64,000 nt of DNA from positions 1,302,001-1,366,000 of the forward strand of contig OZ245773.1 in NCBI GenBank assembly GCA_965227645.1, written 5' to 3'. This stretch comes from Flavimaribacter sp024343425 (GTDB lineage: Bacteria; Pseudomonadota; Alphaproteobacteria; Rhizobiales; Rhizobiaceae). The position numbers were made by a program, and so were the translations under genes. Below, one piece after another: positions 1 to 8,047 of this stretch. The notes below the pieces were generated by a model that was given only the letters and a program-made list of their open reading frames with translations, was not told the DNA's origin and made no database searches. Position 1 is the first letter of the stretch; each line of letters starts with the position of its first letter.

Positions 1-284
1 ATTCTAGCTTCCTCCATTGTCGACAGTGCCAGCTGTCGCTTGTTGTCGATGCGAACCTGTATGCGGTCGAGCCTTTCCTTCAGCTCTCCCAACCGTGCCT
101 TCAGTCCGGTTACCAGACATTCGTCTTCCAGAGCCGAGCGGACCAACGCGCCGATGGCTTCATGAAGATTGGTTGCGCCTTCCAGTGTATCGAGAAGGGT
201 GGTTTCATCGATTTCCGGATCAGCTTCAATTATTTGACGACGTAAAGCTGTGAATCGGGTAAGTTCGAAATCTAAGACACTCAT
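1..284 (-). CDS. Gp157-like phage protein (partial, runs off left end)
   Basis: This is the N-terminal 94 codons of a reverse-strand gene cut by the window edge. The ATG is at 284. The product starts MSVLDFELTRF and carries the acidic DPEIDETTLLDTLEG segment, followed by an alpha-helical, charged stretch (about residues 60-94) likely to form a coiled coil. That pattern matches the siphovirus Gp157 family, small proteins from Gram-positive phages that are also widespread in proteobacterial prophages and islands. The family has been linked to phage resistance, but that link is not tested here. It diverges from the XRE gene at 371, as expected at an island or prophage edge. Confidence 0.7.
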   Translation of the reverse strand, partial: MSVLDFELTRFTALRRQIIEADPEIDETTLLDTLEGATNLHEAIGALVRSALEDECLVTGLKARLGELKERLDRIQVRIDNKRQLALSTMEEAR

Positions 285-296
285 GCTATCGACTCC

Positions 297-343
297 ATAA
301 TGATCAAGGATGATTTATATTACATCATGAATGATTTAATATC
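297..343. promoter_or_regulatory. AT-rich repeat between divergent Gp157-like and xre genes
   Basis: The 86-bp divergent spacer is strongly AT-rich. It carries two near-identical direct copies of ATGATTTA(A)TAT at 310-320 and 331-342, with an ATCAT in opposite orientation between them. Such a repeat beside a small XRE gene is a plausible autoregulatory operator. Binding is inferred, not shown. Confidence 0.35.
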
Positions 344-370
344 AACTGCCATCTTGTCTTATGGTGAATC

Positions 371-613
371 ATGCTGACTGGTGCTCAAATCCGTGGAGCG
401 CGAGCTATGTTGGGGTGGAGCCAAAAGCAACTGGCTGATAACGCTGGTGTAGGTTTTGCAACTGTTCAGCGCGCGGAACGCTCTGAAGGACCAATTGGAG
501 GGATGGTCGAAACAGCTGTTAAGCTGCAGCAGACGTGTGAAAGCGCTGGAATTACATTCTTGTCTGCCGATAAGGACGGCGGTCCAGGGGTGAGAATCCG
601 ATCAGATTTGTAA
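371..613 (+). CDS. Small XRE-family HTH regulator
   Basis: This 80-residue protein is almost entirely one helix-turn-helix domain: residues 5-35 hold the ARAMLGWSQKQLADNAGV recognition core, and the tail ends in a GGPGVRIR motif. That length and ending are typical of a very common alphaproteobacterial XRE subfamily found singly on chromosomes and islands. It probably binds the AT-rich repeat just upstream and controls the divergent Gp157-like gene, itself, or both. No effector domain is present. The start is the first ATG, and the coding region is AT-richer than the chromosome to the right. Confidence 0.8.
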   Translation: MLTGAQIRGARAMLGWSQKQLADNAGVGFATVQRAERSEGPIGGMVETAVKLQQTCESAGITFLSADKDGGPGVRIRSDL

Positions 614-620
614 GCTTGCC

Positions 621-1235
621 CTATAGGTCAGAACGCCGCTGGAGCCTTCTCCGATTGTTGTAATCTTGCTGCATCGTTTTATCGAACTTACAGAGCCTTA
701 ATTCTTTTGCTCTTTGCAAAGCTATGTCAGCTTTGACCAATAGTGCTTTGGACGAGACTGCTTGAGATGGGAATGACACATACCCAGCAGCGACTCGTGG
801 TAATATGGTAAAATCGTTCGTCTGGCAGGGGGTCTCTAATTGAGCAATCAGTTTCTCTACCATTTGTCGTGCTACGGAGTCTGATTCTACATCGTTCAGT
901 ATAGCCAATAGTTGCCGCTTCTGTATTTTGATGATTTCCGAGGAAGCCTGCATTTCGCTTTGTATGCGATTGGATGTTTCAACAAGCAATTCCCCTTCCT
1001 GGGCGTGAGGCGGTCCAAAATCTACTTCCAGAATGACAAACACGCCACTCTTTTTCGATGTGACAGCGCTTGAGATGGCGTTGGCGAGCCTAAGCTGAAG
1101 CGACGACCCGTCAAGCAAATTGGATTGAGGTTCGGTATCGTCACGCACATCTGTTCTCCGCAATAAAAACCTCGGCTCTAACAGCGCAAACCCCCGGATG
1201 TGCTCAGTCGAAACACGCGCATATCTCAGTACCAA
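621..1235 (-). CDS. Degenerate GGDEF-like domain protein
   Basis: This 204-residue protein has the spacing and hydrophobic pattern of a GGDEF (diguanylate cyclase) fold. A beta strand reads GVFVILEVDFG where active enzymes have the first metal-binding Asp region, and a C-terminal KADIALQRAKE helix matches the usual RADxALYxAK end. The signature itself is missing: the loop reads IQKRQLLAIL, and the N-terminal LTGLPNR-type motif reads LLDGSSLQ. It is therefore unlikely to make c-di-GMP and may be a sensor or scaffold. It lies convergent to the first XRE gene (7-bp gap) and divergent from the second. The family assignment rests on pattern recognition only. Confidence 0.5.
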   Translation of the reverse strand: MVLRYARVSTEHIRGFALLEPRFLLRRTDVRDDTEPQSNLLDGSSLQLRLANAISSAVTSKKSGVFVILEVDFGPPHAQEGELLVETSNRIQSEMQASSEIIKIQKRQLLAILNDVESDSVARQMVEKLIAQLETPCQTNDFTILPRVAAGYVSFPSQAVSSKALLVKADIALQRAKELRLCKFDKTMQQDYNNRRRLQRRSDL

Positions 1236-1242
1236 TACATAT

Positions 1243-1261
1243 TATAGTTGATAAACTTATA
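1243..1261. promoter_or_regulatory. Imperfect palindrome, candidate XRE operator
   Basis: The 52-bp spacer between the divergent GGDEF-like and XRE genes contains an imperfect palindrome centred on AGTTGATAAACT, flanked by TATA on both sides. Its position suits an operator for the 72-residue XRE protein that follows. Confidence 0.35.
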
Positions 1262-1287
1262 GTGTGTAAATTGCAATCTTGTTGCGC

Positions 1288-1506
1288 ATGGACATGCGCG
1301 AACTGGTCGGCCGTAACTTCGCCCGTCTGCGTCGGGAAAAAGGCCTGACACAGGAAGAGGTTGAGTCACGTTCAGGGTTCAGTCAGCAATATCTGAGTAG
1401 CTTAGAACGTGGGAGACGGAACCCAACAATAATCACTCTTTTTGAACTTGCTCAGGCTCTCGGGGTAAACCCCGGCGATTTGATCGAGCCAGACGGAAAA
1501 GACTGA
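1288..1506 (+). CDS. Small XRE-family HTH regulator
   Basis: This 72-residue cytoplasmic DNA-binding protein consists of one HTH_3 domain (about residues 8-62), with LRREKGLTQEEVESRSGFSQ and the SLERGRRNPTI turn typical of C.AhdI/SinR-like repressors. The ATG at 1288 was chosen; the frame also opens at TTG codons at 1279 and 1282, but neither has a good ribosome-binding site. The FSQQYLSSLERGRRNPT pattern is common in controller-type regulators of islands and plasmids. It probably represses its own promoter and the divergent GGDEF-like gene. Confidence 0.8.
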   Translation: MDMRELVGRNFARLRREKGLTQEEVESRSGFSQQYLSSLERGRRNPTIITLFELAQALGVNPGDLIEPDGKD

Positions 1507-1703
1507 TTGTTTCGCTGAGGTGTGAACCCTCGGCTCTCAAATCAAAAGAAGTGGTTTACAGCTGTCGGGAAGCTGGTGCGGTTTTCTTGGATGGTTCTTG
1601 CAACATTTGGCTGAATGTCTTGCAATTCACACACTATCACGTTTATTAATAACCACTATCGGGCGATGACATTTAATTATACTCTTTCCAAGAGAGTAAA
1701 GCT

Positions 1704-2492
1704 GTGCGTCTTGCCGAAACGTCAAATCTTTCAGATGATTGCACCATACTGATTACCGGCGCCACAGGTAATCTGGGATCAAAACTTGCCCGTCATTTAT
1801 CGCAGAGTAGTCACAGACTGATCCTTCTGGACCAGATTCCTCATCCAAACCTTCCCGTTCATACCGCAAATCTTTCGTCACCCGGACGCTGGATGGATTT
1901 GTTCAGGGACGTGGACGTTGTCGTCCATCTGGCGGGAACGGCCAAACTCAATTCGTCGCCGGAATCCTACAAACGGGAGAACATCGACTGCACAGCCAAT
2001 GTGCTTTCCGCTTGCCAGAAGCACAATGTGCGCCGGATCGTGCTTGCAAGCAGCCTTCGTGTGATGGGAGGCTACCGGAAATCCGGCAAGCGGATCGTCG
2101 AAACGCTGAAGCCTTATCCAGAAGGCTTCTTCGGCCAGTCAAAGTCCACCTGCGAAACCATGCTTGCAGATTTTCCGGACGTCATCGCGCTTCGCCTCGG
2201 CTGGTGCCCGCGCCAGAATGTCCGTGAAGCGGTGCTTGGCGCACCGGAGCGATTGCGGGAAATGTGGCTGAGCGACAGTGACTTCCTGCAGGCGGTGGAA
2301 CTGTCGATCGCCGCCGACAACCAGGGCTTTACGCCGGTCAACATCACCTCGAATGTGGCGAACAGCCACTATCCTTTAAAGCAAGCGTGGAAAATCCTGG
2401 GCTTCAAACCGCAGGATCGATTGAACAAGACGCAGATCCTCCTTTTCAAGGTGACGCATGCGTTTTCGGGAAGGGCGAGGGGATATCGGTAG
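1704..2492 (+). CDS. NAD-dependent epimerase/dehydratase-like protein (altered catalytic motif)
   Basis: This 262-residue protein is an extended-SDR Rossmann enzyme. The TGATGNLG dinucleotide-binding loop is near residue 19, a VVHLAGTA strand near 73 and the VLASS strand near 112. Relatives act on NDP-sugars or uronates. The usual YxxxK catalytic pair appears as FGQSK, so the lysine is kept but the tyrosine is phenylalanine, which argues for weak or altered chemistry. The start is a GTG; the upstream 200 bp is AT-rich and has no gene. It may be cargo of the island edge or a diverged paralogue. Confidence 0.72.
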   Translation: MRLAETSNLSDDCTILITGATGNLGSKLARHLSQSSHRLILLDQIPHPNLPVHTANLSSPGRWMDLFRDVDVVVHLAGTAKLNSSPESYKRENIDCTANVLSACQKHNVRRIVLASSLRVMGGYRKSGKRIVETLKPYPEGFFGQSKSTCETMLADFPDVIALRLGWCPRQNVREAVLGAPERLREMWLSDSDFLQAVELSIAADNQGFTPVNITSNVANSHYPLKQAWKILGFKPQDRLNKTQILLFKVTHAFSGRARGYR

Positions 2493-2629
2493 CAAGCTGA
2501 AATATAAGCGACACTCTGCGGGTCTCCACAAAACCTATGGATTCGAGCTTGTTTCGTATTGACGTAGTACCGATCAGCGCGCAGGCTACATAGCATGTTT
2601 AATTGATGTGCCGGGCGCCAAGGAACACT

Positions 2630-3001
2630 ATGAGCATCGAGAAGAAAAACCAATCGGACGATGGCTGGACGAGCAACCCGCCCGAAGAGCCTGTCGATAA
2701 CCGCCCGCTTACTGAGATAATCGCTGAAAAATTCATCAAGGACTTCGCCAAGCATGGGGATGAAGTAATCGAGGCGCTTCGGGTAAATGATCCGAAAGGC
2801 TACTTGACGATTGTCGCGAAGCTGGCTGAAAAGATGCCGCAGGCGCGAGAAAAAAGTTTCAGCGAGCGAAGCGGAGTTATTGTAGCGCCTGCAATCCCTC
2901 AAACACCAGAGGAAATCGCTCTTTGGGAGCAACGGGCTATCCGGCAGCAGGAAAAGCTTCTCAAAGACGTATCCGAAGAACAGTACAGGGGTTATCAGTA
3001 G
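2630..3001 (+). CDS. Conserved hypothetical, phage/island type
   Basis: This is a 123-residue hydrophilic protein with no signal peptide or membrane segment. The central part (KDFAKHGDEVIEALR followed by DPKGYLTIVAKL) resembles small proteins that lie beside terminase or HGG-motif genes in prophages and islands; no function is known to me. The ATG at 2630 was chosen over the upstream ATG at 2603 because AAGGA lies just before it. Its last 7 bp overlap the end of the convergent HGG-motif gene, which suggests the two were inherited as a block. Confidence 0.6.
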   Translation: MSIEKKNQSDDGWTSNPPEEPVDNRPLTEIIAEKFIKDFAKHGDEVIEALRVNDPKGYLTIVAKLAEKMPQAREKSFSERSGVIVAPAIPQTPEEIALWEQRAIRQQEKLLKDVSEEQYRGYQ

Positions 3002-3258
3002 TCTTTGAGCTGCTCCACCAGTTGTTTGTATAGCAATCGCGCCCACTTCCTCTTGTCGATTGCTTCCTTCGTAAACCTGCCGTGTTTCAAGGCGTTCTTG
3101 TTTCCAGCCGGCGCGCTGCTTCCCGCAGCACCCCCATGCATCCGACAGCGTGATTTGCCGTTGACCGCCGGCGCCTGACACGCAGTTCCCCGACGCGTCC
3201 TTGCCCCGCACCGCGGACTTGCAAGCATCGGCCCGGTATTGCGTTCATGATCTGACAC
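2995..3258 (-). CDS. HGG-motif small zinc-finger-like protein
   Basis: This 87-residue basic protein carries CGARTRRGTACQ followed by CRMHGGAAGSSAPAGN and NALKHGRFT. This is the hallmark of a small family, with about two Cys and one His in a possible metal site, found in phages, gene-transfer regions and islands, often near terminase genes. The role is unknown; a DNA- or RNA-binding function is a guess from the basic charge. The start is GTG at 3258, only 3 bp after the stop of the upstream gene (3262-3786), so the two are likely cotranscribed. Confidence 0.7.
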   Translation of the reverse strand: MSDHERNTGPMLASPRCGARTRRGTACQAPAVNGKSRCRMHGGAAGSSAPAGNKNALKHGRFTKEAIDKRKWARLLYKQLVEQLKDY

Positions 3259-3261
3259 GGA

Positions 3262-3786
3262 CTATTCGATCGACTTCTTGCTGTTGACTGCTCCGACGAT
3301 CGCCTGGCCGCCATCATTGACGTGGACATGTTTGACGATCACCTGTTGCTTGCCCTTGCTACGCATCTTGGTCCAGGCCTGCAGCTGCTGCATTGACAGC
3401 TTCTTCCATTTCATGCCCTGCTCGGCCAGTTGGTCTCTTTCTTCGCGCGAGATGTTCAGGTTTCTGGCTCGCTCAAGCAGGCTTTCCGACACCTTGTCGC
3501 CCACGATAATATCTCTTGCCAGCATTGCCTGGGCCATATCTTCCGGACCAAATTCGAGGAACATCTCGATCGCTTCGTTGACCTTCTTTGCTCTTGCCTC
3601 GCCAGTATATGCGCACAGATCGGCAAGCGTATTGACCAGTCCGCTGATCAGGCCTTCCCAGGCCGGGATGCTGTCCATCGCAGTAAATTGCTTGCGCGCT
3701 TCATCCGACAGCATCTTGACGTCATAGCCCGGTCCCGAGAGCCGTGCGACGGGTGTCATCGTTATTGCAGGCGGCGCATAGGCCAT
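3262..3786 (-). CDS. Conserved hypothetical paired with the HGG-motif gene
   Basis: This 174-residue protein is predicted soluble and mostly helical. It has a conserved-looking C-terminal stretch (QQVIVKHVHVNDGGQAIVGAV) that I recognise from hypothetical proteins of rhizobial islands, where it occurs beside HGG-motif proteins. The middle (residues 50-110) contains helices rich in Ala and Glu. No catalytic motif is visible. It is the first gene of the two-gene reverse unit with the HGG protein. It could be a phage structural or packaging accessory protein, but this cannot be settled from sequence alone. Confidence 0.6.
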   Translation of the reverse strand: MAYAPPAITMTPVARLSGPGYDVKMLSDEARKQFTAMDSIPAWEGLISGLVNTLADLCAYTGEARAKKVNEAIEMFLEFGPEDMAQAMLARDIIVGDKVSESLLERARNLNISREERDQLAEQGMKWKKLSMQQLQAWTKMRSKGKQQVIVKHVHVNDGGQAIVGAVNSKKSIE

Positions 3787-4183
3787 GTCTCAGTCTCCTC
3801 GTAGATCAAGATACTTAACCTAAGGCCGCAACCGTCACCGAATCCAACGTTTTTTGCCTTGAAGCGGCACAATTTTGCTCAACAGGGCAGTCGGCACGTT
3901 AAACGTGCTCCCGCAGGCGGAAAATGCGCGTGGTTTCAAGATATAAGCTCAGGCGTTCCAGTCCCGATATCCCAGGCGCGGCGCTTATATCCTCCAGTGA
4001 GCTCCGTCCTGGTCCTGCCTGAACAATCTACTTTGCACGGGGTTGTTTTGAGGAAATTGGATCTGCCCCCTCCCATGAATTCCATACCCCGGGGGAGGTC
4101 ATGCCTCAAAATAGGTCGCAAGCCGCCCGTCGCCGCGACCAAAGCCACGGCGGGAAGGCTGCTCATTCAAGTTGTGGAGGGCG
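3787..4183. other. Gap of about 400 bp, no gene recognised
   Basis: This spacer separates the island-type genes from the MscS gene. It has no convincing coding frame. A pyrimidine/purine inverted repeat (CCTCCC at 4069-4074, GGGAGG at 4093-4098) lies about 80-115 bp past the MscS stop codon. It could help to end that transcript, but has no clear T-run. Confidence 0.4.
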
Positions 4184-6667
4184 TCAGTCGGCCTCGGACT
4201 TCGCCGCTTCGGAAGCCGATAGCCCAGGCGCTTTCTCAGGCCGCTGCCCCATCGCTTCCACAAGACGGTCGATATCCCTTAGATGGATGTCGCGTTGCGG
4301 GAAGGGGATCTCTATGCCGGCTTGGCCCAGCGCCTTGTAGATATCGATCAGAAGCCGGGACTGGGCGTGGGGGATGGTGAAGATCTCGCGCAGGAAGCAG
4401 CGCACCTCGAAGTCGAGCGAACTGTCGCCGAGCCCCATGAAGAGCACCTGCGGTTCGGGAACGCTCAGCGCGTATTCGTTGGCTCTTACCTGTTCCATCA
4501 GAACGTCGCGAACCTTCTCAACGTCGCTGCCATAGGCGACGCCCACAGGCACTACCAGCCGGCCGATGCGGCTTGAGTGGGTCATGTTCTTGACCGTGCC
4601 GGCGATCAGGTCCTGGTTGGGAATGATGACGTCGTGCCGGTCGAAGGTCTCGATGCGGGTCGAGCGGACCGAGATCTTCTTCACAAGCCCCATATTGCCG
4701 CCGACCTCGATCCAGTCGCCTTCCTTGATCGGCCGCTCGGCCAACAGGATGATCCCGGAGACGAAGTTGCCGACGATGGTCTGCAGGCCAAAGCCGATGC
4801 CAAGCGAAAGCGCGCCGGCGATGAAGGCGAGGCTCGTCAGATTGATGCCCGCCATCGAGACGGCAATCAGCGCTGCGATCGTCAGACCGGCGTAGCCGAC
4901 GACGGTGACCAGCGCCGTGCGCGCGCCCTGGTCCATGTTGGCGCGCGGCAGCACCGAGACGCGAAGCACCCGCTGGAGCCAGCGTGTGATCAGCACGCCG
5001 ATGCTGAAGACGACAAGCAGAGTCAGGATTACGTTGATCGAAATGCGCGTGTCGCCGATCTGGGCGCCGACTGTCAGATAGCGCCAGGCCTCTGCGATGT
5101 CGGTCGGCCGCGCGCCCCAGACGAGCGCCAGCAGTGGCAGAAGACCCGCCGAAATCAGGATGATCAGGCCGATCGGTATAAGCGAAAGCTGGTCTTCCTC
5201 TTCCTCCTGCCGGCCGATCAGATCCTCGATCAGGTTGAATAGCAGCGTATAGACAATGAGGCCGAAGCCCAGCAGGCCGAGCGTTTCGATCACGGGCTCC
5301 ATGGCGAAGCGGGCAAGGTCGACATAGCCGATCAACACGCAAATGACCGAAAGCACCGCGGACACTTGAACCAGCCGCGCCACGAAGCCGAGGAAGCCGG
5401 AACTCAGTCGCGTCTCGGACTCGTCGTCGGTCTCGGCTTGCGCCCTTTCTTCGCCGCCGATACGCAACAGGCTCGCAAAACGCCACAGAAGCAGGCTTCC
5501 GACGATCACGATCGGCGTCGACAGGACGGACTTCGTGGGCGGCGTGAAACCGAACTCGTTTTCCAGATGCTTGAGGACGAAATCGATGCACAGGACTATG
5601 CCCAGCCCCTGGGCCATGCGCAGTCCCTGCCATGCCTGGCCATCGTCGAGACTGAGAATGCGAAGATCCGGGCTGGTTGGCGCAAACAGCGTGTGGCCAA
5701 TCCAGTGTGCGATGATCAGGAACACGCCGATGATGAAGACGAGCGCGGGAAGGTTGCTCGCCGAATCCAGTTCGATCCCGAGAACCCCCAAAACCGCCAC
5801 GAACAGGAGAGTTGCGCCGAGCGGCAAAACAAGCCGGGAGAGATTGGCAAGGACGATGAGAGCCCTGCGCCGCCGGCCGCTAACCCTGCCGGCGATCCGT
5901 TCCAGACGTCGCGCGACCAGCCGTTCTGACAATGTCAGGAGCAACAGCGCCAGCAGCCCGAGAAACAGGATCAGCGGCAGACTGTCCCGCATGCCTCGCG
6001 CATAGTCCGGATCATCCATGACATCGCCGAACTGCGCGCCGATTCTGGAGAAATGCTCGCCAAGTTCGTCAAAGGCGGGCGCCCAGTTCTGAACGAGAAG
6101 CGGCGAGGGGTAGAGCGTCAGAAGCTGACGGGTCTGCTGGGCGCGAATTTGCGAATCGATCTCGCGAATGAGCAATTCCGCCCGGGTGAAGGATTGCTGG
6201 GCGGCGAGGATCGGCCGGTTCGCGGCCGCGATCGCCTCACGCAGTCTCGAGCGTTCTGCGGCGACCTCGGCGGTTTCCTCTTCACCTTCAGCGGGGGCAG
6301 GTCCCAGTGCTTCGAGCTGCGCCTGCAGGGCGCGTACGTTGACGCTGCCGGCCTGTGTTCTCTCGAAGGCGGCGTCGCGCTGTTTGGCTAACGTTTGACG
6401 CAACTGTTCCAGCGTCTGGATGTCTGCGTCGCCTTCCTGCAGAACCTCTTCCGCCTTTTGAGCCGTGGCGTCCCAGGTCGCATAAACCGGATCGAGTTCA
6501 GCCGGCTGCTGTGTGGCCGGAGCGGCGTCCTGCGTATCTGGATCAGTCGTCGTCTGAGCAAGGACATGTGTTGGCGCAAGGCAGATCGCCAGAACGAGGA
6601 AGGCGGCGCGCATCCATTGCGCGTTCAGCCATCGAGATCGGTTGCCGGCAAGGCAGCGCTGAAACAT
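4184..6667 (-). CDS. Large MscS-family mechanosensitive channel (DUF3772 type)
   Basis: This 827-residue inner-membrane channel probably releases solutes on osmotic downshock. A signal peptide (1-38, ending VLAQ) is followed by a periplasmic helical domain (about 50-215) of the DUF3772 kind, then around ten membrane segments. The MscS core near residues 600-700 has the Gly/Ala-rich pore helix (GIGFGLQTIVGNFVSG), LAERPIKEGDWIEV and the IPNQDLI beta domain. Size and layout match MscK/YbdG-like giants rather than the 286-residue MscS. The ATG has GGGAG six bases before it. It stands alone, in the same orientation as znuA but unrelated to it. Confidence 0.9.
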   Translation of the reverse strand: MFQRCLAGNRSRWLNAQWMRAAFLVLAICLAPTHVLAQTTTDPDTQDAAPATQQPAELDPVYATWDATAQKAEEVLQEGDADIQTLEQLRQTLAKQRDAAFERTQAGSVNVRALQAQLEALGPAPAEGEEETAEVAAERSRLREAIAAANRPILAAQQSFTRAELLIREIDSQIRAQQTRQLLTLYPSPLLVQNWAPAFDELGEHFSRIGAQFGDVMDDPDYARGMRDSLPLILFLGLLALLLLTLSERLVARRLERIAGRVSGRRRRALIVLANLSRLVLPLGATLLFVAVLGVLGIELDSASNLPALVFIIGVFLIIAHWIGHTLFAPTSPDLRILSLDDGQAWQGLRMAQGLGIVLCIDFVLKHLENEFGFTPPTKSVLSTPIVIVGSLLLWRFASLLRIGGEERAQAETDDESETRLSSGFLGFVARLVQVSAVLSVICVLIGYVDLARFAMEPVIETLGLLGFGLIVYTLLFNLIEDLIGRQEEEEDQLSLIPIGLIILISAGLLPLLALVWGARPTDIAEAWRYLTVGAQIGDTRISINVILTLLVVFSIGVLITRWLQRVLRVSVLPRANMDQGARTALVTVVGYAGLTIAALIAVSMAGINLTSLAFIAGALSLGIGFGLQTIVGNFVSGIILLAERPIKEGDWIEVGGNMGLVKKISVRSTRIETFDRHDVIIPNQDLIAGTVKNMTHSSRIGRLVVPVGVAYGSDVEKVRDVLMEQVRANEYALSVPEPQVLFMGLGDSSLDFEVRCFLREIFTIPHAQSRLLIDIYKALGQAGIEIPFPQRDIHLRDIDRLVEAMGQRPEKAPGLSASEAAKSEAD

Positions 6668-6775
6668 GAAAAACTCCCGGTCCTGGCCACACCAATACCT
6701 AACGCATGCGAAACTGCAAGCAAGGGCGTCGATGCGGCCGAATTGGGCCGGGAGCCTGAATCTGCCGGAAGCCGG

Positions 6776-7894
6776 TCAGCCGAGGCAATCGGCCATGGAG
6801 TCGGCCATATTTCCGATCAGTGAGAAATAGAGGTCCGGACCGTTGGCGAGTTCCGCGCCGAGCGGGTCCAGAACCGCCGTTTTTGCATCGGTTCCCTCAA
6901 TGATCGTGCTGACGATAGACGATTCGAACTGAGGCTCTGAAAATACGCAAACGGCCTTGAGGTCCGCGACTTTTTCATGGATCTCGGATATGCGGGCGGC
7001 GCCGGGCGAGACTTCAGGGCTTATGGTGATGCTGCCTGCGGCGGAAAGCCCGAAGCGATTCTCGAAATACTGATAGGCGTCGTGAAAGACGACGAAAGGC
7101 TTTTCCTTGATCGGCTCGACAATCGGCGCGACTCCCTCGGTCAAGGCCGTCAGTCGGGTCTTCAGATTGGCGAGATTTTGTGCGTAGAGCACAGCATTGT
7201 CCGGGTCGGCCTTTTGCAGGCTCGCAGCGATGGCGTCCGCCATTGCCGCTGCATTGACCGGATCAAGCCAGATATGCGCGTCGAAACCGTGATCATGATG
7301 GCCGTCATGGTCGTCATGATCCTCATGCGCATGCTTTTCGTGATCATGGTCGTCGTGGTCGTGGCCTTCTTCCTCATGTCCCGCTTCTTCATGCTTCTCA
7401 TGGTCGTGAGCGTCATGGTCCTCATGGGCGTGGTCATCGTGGTCGTCGTGCCCGTCATGAGCTTCGTGATCATGGTCATCGTGGTCGTGGTCCGCGTGAT
7501 CATCATGGCCTTCATGATCATGGTCGTGCTCTTCGAACGTACCTCCCTCGCGGACATCAAGGAGCGTAAGGCCAGGCGCGTCGTCGAGCGCAATCGACGT
7601 CGATCCTTCAGCGATGGTTTCGAGCGGCTTTTCAAGGAACGGTTCGAGCGACGGACCAACCCAGAAAACGATGTCGGCGTCGGCAAGGCTGCGCGCCTGG
7701 GAGGGTTTCAGGCTGTATGTGTGCGGGGAGGCGGCGCCGTCGACCAGAATTTCCGGCGTTCCCGCGCCTTCCATAATGGATGCGACGATCGAGTGGACGG
7801 GCTTGATCGAAGCGACGACTTTCACGTCGGCCAGAGCCGTGGTGGACAACAATCCGGCTGCGGCGAATATCGGAAGGGCGAAACGTGCGCTCAT
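6776..7894 (-). CDS. znuA: Zinc ABC transporter substrate-binding protein ZnuA
   Basis: This is a periplasmic zinc-binding protein of the cluster A-I (ZnuA/TroA) family that delivers zinc to ZnuBC. A signal peptide ends near ALADV. Metal-ligand histidines are visible in IKPVHSIV, ASPHTYSL and FDAHIWLDP, and a C-terminal acidic ligand near EPQFES. A very long His/Asp/Glu loop (DNA 7288-7536, about 83 residues) lies between the first and second lobes, as in high-affinity zinc forms but longer than most. The ATG at 7894 was chosen because GGAG precedes it; a TTG in frame at 7906 is less likely. It diverges from znuCB-zur. Confidence 0.95.
   Translation of the reverse strand: MSARFALPIFAAAGLLSTTALADVKVVASIKPVHSIVASIMEGAGTPEILVDGAASPHTYSLKPSQARSLADADIVFWVGPSLEPFLEKPLETIAEGSTSIALDDAPGLTLLDVREGGTFEEHDHDHEGHDDHADHDHDDHDHEAHDGHDDHDDHAHEDHDAHDHEKHEEAGHEEEGHDHDDHDHEKHAHEDHDDHDGHHDHGFDAHIWLDPVNAAAMADAIAASLQKADPDNAVLYAQNLANLKTRLTALTEGVAPIVEPIKEKPFVVFHDAYQYFENRFGLSAAGSITISPEVSPGAARISEIHEKVADLKAVCVFSEPQFESSIVSTIIEGTDAKTAVLDPLGAELANGPDLYFSLIGNMADSMADCLG
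7288..7536 (-). repeat. His/Asp-rich low-complexity tract within znuA
   Basis: About 250 bp of GAT/CAT/GAC/GAG-type codons encode an alternating His-Asp-Glu-Gly loop. It produces spurious long open frames on the other strand and in other frames. The loop is the metal-scavenging region of ZnuA. Confidence 0.85.
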
Positions 7895-7908
7895 AGTAGA
7901 CTCCAATA

Positions 7909-7945
7909 TGTTATGTTATTACGTGCGTTGCGTTACGCTATAACG
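7909..7945. promoter_or_regulatory. Candidate Zur operator between znuA and znuC
   Basis: An imperfect inverted repeat has arms TGTTATGTTATTACG (7909-7923) and CGTTACGCTATAACG (7931-7945); 10 of 15 arm positions pair. The GTTAT...ATAAC core resembles known alphaproteobacterial Zur boxes. It lies 15 bp before the znuA ATG and about 100 bp before znuC, so one operator could control both directions. Zur itself is encoded by the last gene of the rightward unit. Confidence 0.6.
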
Positions 7946-8047
7946 TCTGGCATAGATCAGTGCAAGCGGTGACCAGCATCCAATAGTGTCTGGTCGATCG
8001 TTTGGGCGCGAAGAAGAAAAGAAGCGACAAGAGCACTGGATAATTGC

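Noticed and set aside
3859..4380. 173-residue rightward frame before and over the MscS gene end
   Set aside because: No family content and no ribosome-binding site; overlaps the real reverse gene.
7162..7686. Met/Thr-rich frame over the znuA His loop
   Set aside because: Created by the low-complexity His/Asp codons of znuA read in another frame.
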